DNA from: Bacillota bacterium
GTDB lineage: Bacteria; Eremiobacterota; SpSt-956; JAKJGF01
NCBI GenBank assembly: GCA_029555925.1
Contig: JAKPQU010000320.1
Span: 1-6,127 of the forward strand
Direction of reading: 5' to 3'
Length of the DNA: 6,127 nucleotides
A program made the position numbers and the translations under genes. The notes below the pieces were generated by a model, which was given only the letters and a program-made list of their open reading frames with translations, ran no database searches and was not told where the DNA came from. Numbering within the stretch: position 1 is the first letter of the stretch; each line of letters begins with the position of its first letter. Shown here piece by piece: positions 4,706-6,127 of the stretch.

Positions 4706-6127
4706 ATGTCATATGATATATTACTCATAGATGTTCACAGGGATTACTTCGGTTCTGTACCTGAAGACATATCTATAGGGATGAATCTGCTTACGGTGTT
4801 TCTGAGAGACAAAGGTTATAACGTTGAAATATTCAGAGGATTTTCTGCCGAAGCCATGAGGTGGATTAATGAGAAAATGGATAAAGAAGGAGCGAAAACC
4901 ATAGGTTTCTACAGCGATTATGAAAACATATGGATTCTTCCCGGTTTTTGCAGATATATAAAAGAAAAATGGAATATTCCGATATTTATAGGAGGTCCTC
5001 AGGCTACTGGCATAGACAAAGAATTCATGGAAAAATCAGGATGTGATGCAGTTGTACAGGGTGAAGGTGAATTTGCTCTTTTAGAACTCCTGGATTCTTA
5101 TATAAAGAAAAGCAAAAAACCTGAAGAAATTGAAGGGATCTGCTGCAGAGACAGCCAGGGGAAGATAGTATTTACACCTGACCGAAAACCTGTTGAAGAT
5201 CTCGACAGCCTTCCCTGGCCTGATTTCCGTCTGGAAAAGGGTCATGAGAAATGGAATATTATTCCTGTCATGACAGGAAGAGGATGTCCTTACAGATGTG
5301 CTTTCTGTTATGAAGGAGGAAATACCAGAAAAGTCCGCTTCAGAAAAGTCCGGCATGTCCTTGAGGAAATAAAAGTTCATTTTCGGAGACATCCCGGCTG
5401 TAAATATATATTTTTTATCGATGACACCTTTACACTTGATCCGAAAAGAGTAGACGAATTCTGCACAGGTTTATTGGAATTGAGAAAAGAGAAAGATTTT
5501 GTATGGTTCTGTGAAGGCCATGTTCAGACCCTTTACAGATGGCCTGAAATGATGGAGAAAATGGCACAGGCAGGGCTTGTAAAACTCTTTATAGGTGTAG
5601 AATCCGGGTCAAATAAAGTTTTATCACTGTACGGGAAAAAAACTACGGCAGAAATGATAGAAACAGTTGTTAAAAAAAGTGTAAAAGCAGGTATTAAACA
5701 GATTACAGGCAATATAATCATTGGAGGGCCAGTGGAAAGTGATGAAACTCTGAGGGAAGACATTGAACTGATTATGAACCTCATGGATATGGCTCCCGGC
5801 AGATTTGATTCCCTTGGTTTCTTCCTTATGCCCTATCCTGGAACTTCCGTAAAACTCCATCCTGAAACATACGGGATAAAACTTATGCCGGAAAGAGAAT
5901 GCCATGCTCTTGAAGACATACCTCTTACGGAAACGGAACATTTTTCATGGATAAATCTGTTCAATGCCAGGAATGAACTGAACAGGCAGATTATAAAGAA
6001 AATGCAGGATTTTTATATAAACGGGAAAATACCTGACGATATAATCATTACGAATTATAAACTAGCTCATAAATATGGTGTTTATTCCAGGTGGTTTATC
6101 AATATATTCAGGCATCACCCTGTTTAC
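4706..6127 (+). CDS. B12-binding-domain-like radical SAM protein (paralog C), 3' end outside window
   Basis: The frame from ATG 4706 stays open for 474 codons to the window edge, so only the C-terminus is missing. AAGAGG (4694-4699) overlaps the stop of paralog B and sits 6 nt before the ATG, supporting this start and co-transcription. The N-terminus (MSYDILLIDVHRDYFG) differs from A and B. The Rossmann domain keeps GGPQA at 97-101 and QGEGE. The radical SAM ligands are C194, C198 and C201 (GRGCPYRCAFCYEG). They are followed by FFIDDTFTLD, FVWFCEGH ending at H272, IGVESGS, and GNIIIGG. It has the usual PYPGT (G379), where A and B have Cys. The single module at 457-464 (YGVYSRWF) lies close to the window end. 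By comparison with A, about 100 or more residues, probably including the PqqD-like part, should follow beyond the edge. It is the most divergent of the three, which suggests a different step or substrate. Confidence 0.92.
   Translation, partial: MSYDILLIDVHRDYFGSVPEDISIGMNLLTVFLRDKGYNVEIFRGFSAEAMRWINEKMDKEGAKTIGFYSDYENIWILPGFCRYIKEKWNIPIFIGGPQATGIDKEFMEKSGCDAVVQGEGEFALLELLDSYIKKSKKPEEIEGICCRDSQGKIVFTPDRKPVEDLDSLPWPDFRLEKGHEKWNIIPVMTGRGCPYRCAFCYEGGNTRKVRFRKVRHVLEEIKVHFRRHPGCKYIFFIDDTFTLDPKRVDEFCTGLLELRKEKDFVWFCEGHVQTLYRWPEMMEKMAQAGLVKLFIGVESGSNKVLSLYGKKTTAEMIETVVKKSVKAGIKQITGNIIIGGPVESDETLREDIELIMNLMDMAPGRFDSLGFFLMPYPGTSVKLHPETYGIKLMPERECHALEDIPLTETEHFSWINLFNARNELNRQIIKKMQDFYINGKIPDDIIITNYKLAHKYGVYSRWFINIFRHHPVY

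Noticed and set aside
5081..5941. Three minus-strand open frames of 83-105 codons
   Set aside because: They lie antisense to paralog C, whose radical SAM motifs run without interruption through the same DNA.

Overview
The window holds four genes on two divergent transcription units. Three encode paralogous radical SAM enzymes with a cobalamin-binding-like N-terminal domain. The fourth encodes a Uma2-family (DUF820) endonuclease-like protein. The DNA is AT-rich, with intergenic parts close to 80% A+T by eye, and coding is dense. There are clear Shine-Dalgarno sites and a bacterial extended -10 promoter, so the source is a bacterium. Uma2 proteins are most numerous in Cyanobacteria, Chloroflexota, Planctomycetota and several uncultured phyla, but nothing here fixes the taxon. 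No rRNA, tRNA, CRISPR array, transposase or phage gene is visible.

Layout: 1-143 is an AT-rich non-coding tail downstream of the leftward unit. 144-1913 (-) is radical SAM paralog A, complete. 1918-2499 (-) is the Uma2 protein, which starts the leftward unit; its stop lies only 4 nt before the start of paralog A. 2500-2706 is the divergent intergenic region, with a 15-bp perfect inverted repeat that has a direct repeat nested in it, plus a strong extended -10 promoter for the Uma2 gene. 2707-4695 (+) is paralog B, complete. 4706-6127 (+) is paralog C, 10 nt after B and running off the right edge; its stop is outside the window.

All three large proteins share the same order: a Rossmann/B12-binding-like domain with a GGPQA motif, a CxxxCxxC radical SAM core, and a C-terminal region with a (H/Y)-G-(I/V)-x-S-x-W-(Y/F) module. 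A and B end in a segment resembling a PqqD-like winged helix, the fold used as a RiPP recognition element. B carries that W-Y module twice, which accounts for its extra length. A and B are close relatives; C is more divergent.

A working hypothesis is a cobalamin-dependent radical SAM modification cluster, perhaps acting on a peptide. No precursor peptide, transporter or other biosynthetic gene is visible, so substrate and product remain unknown.
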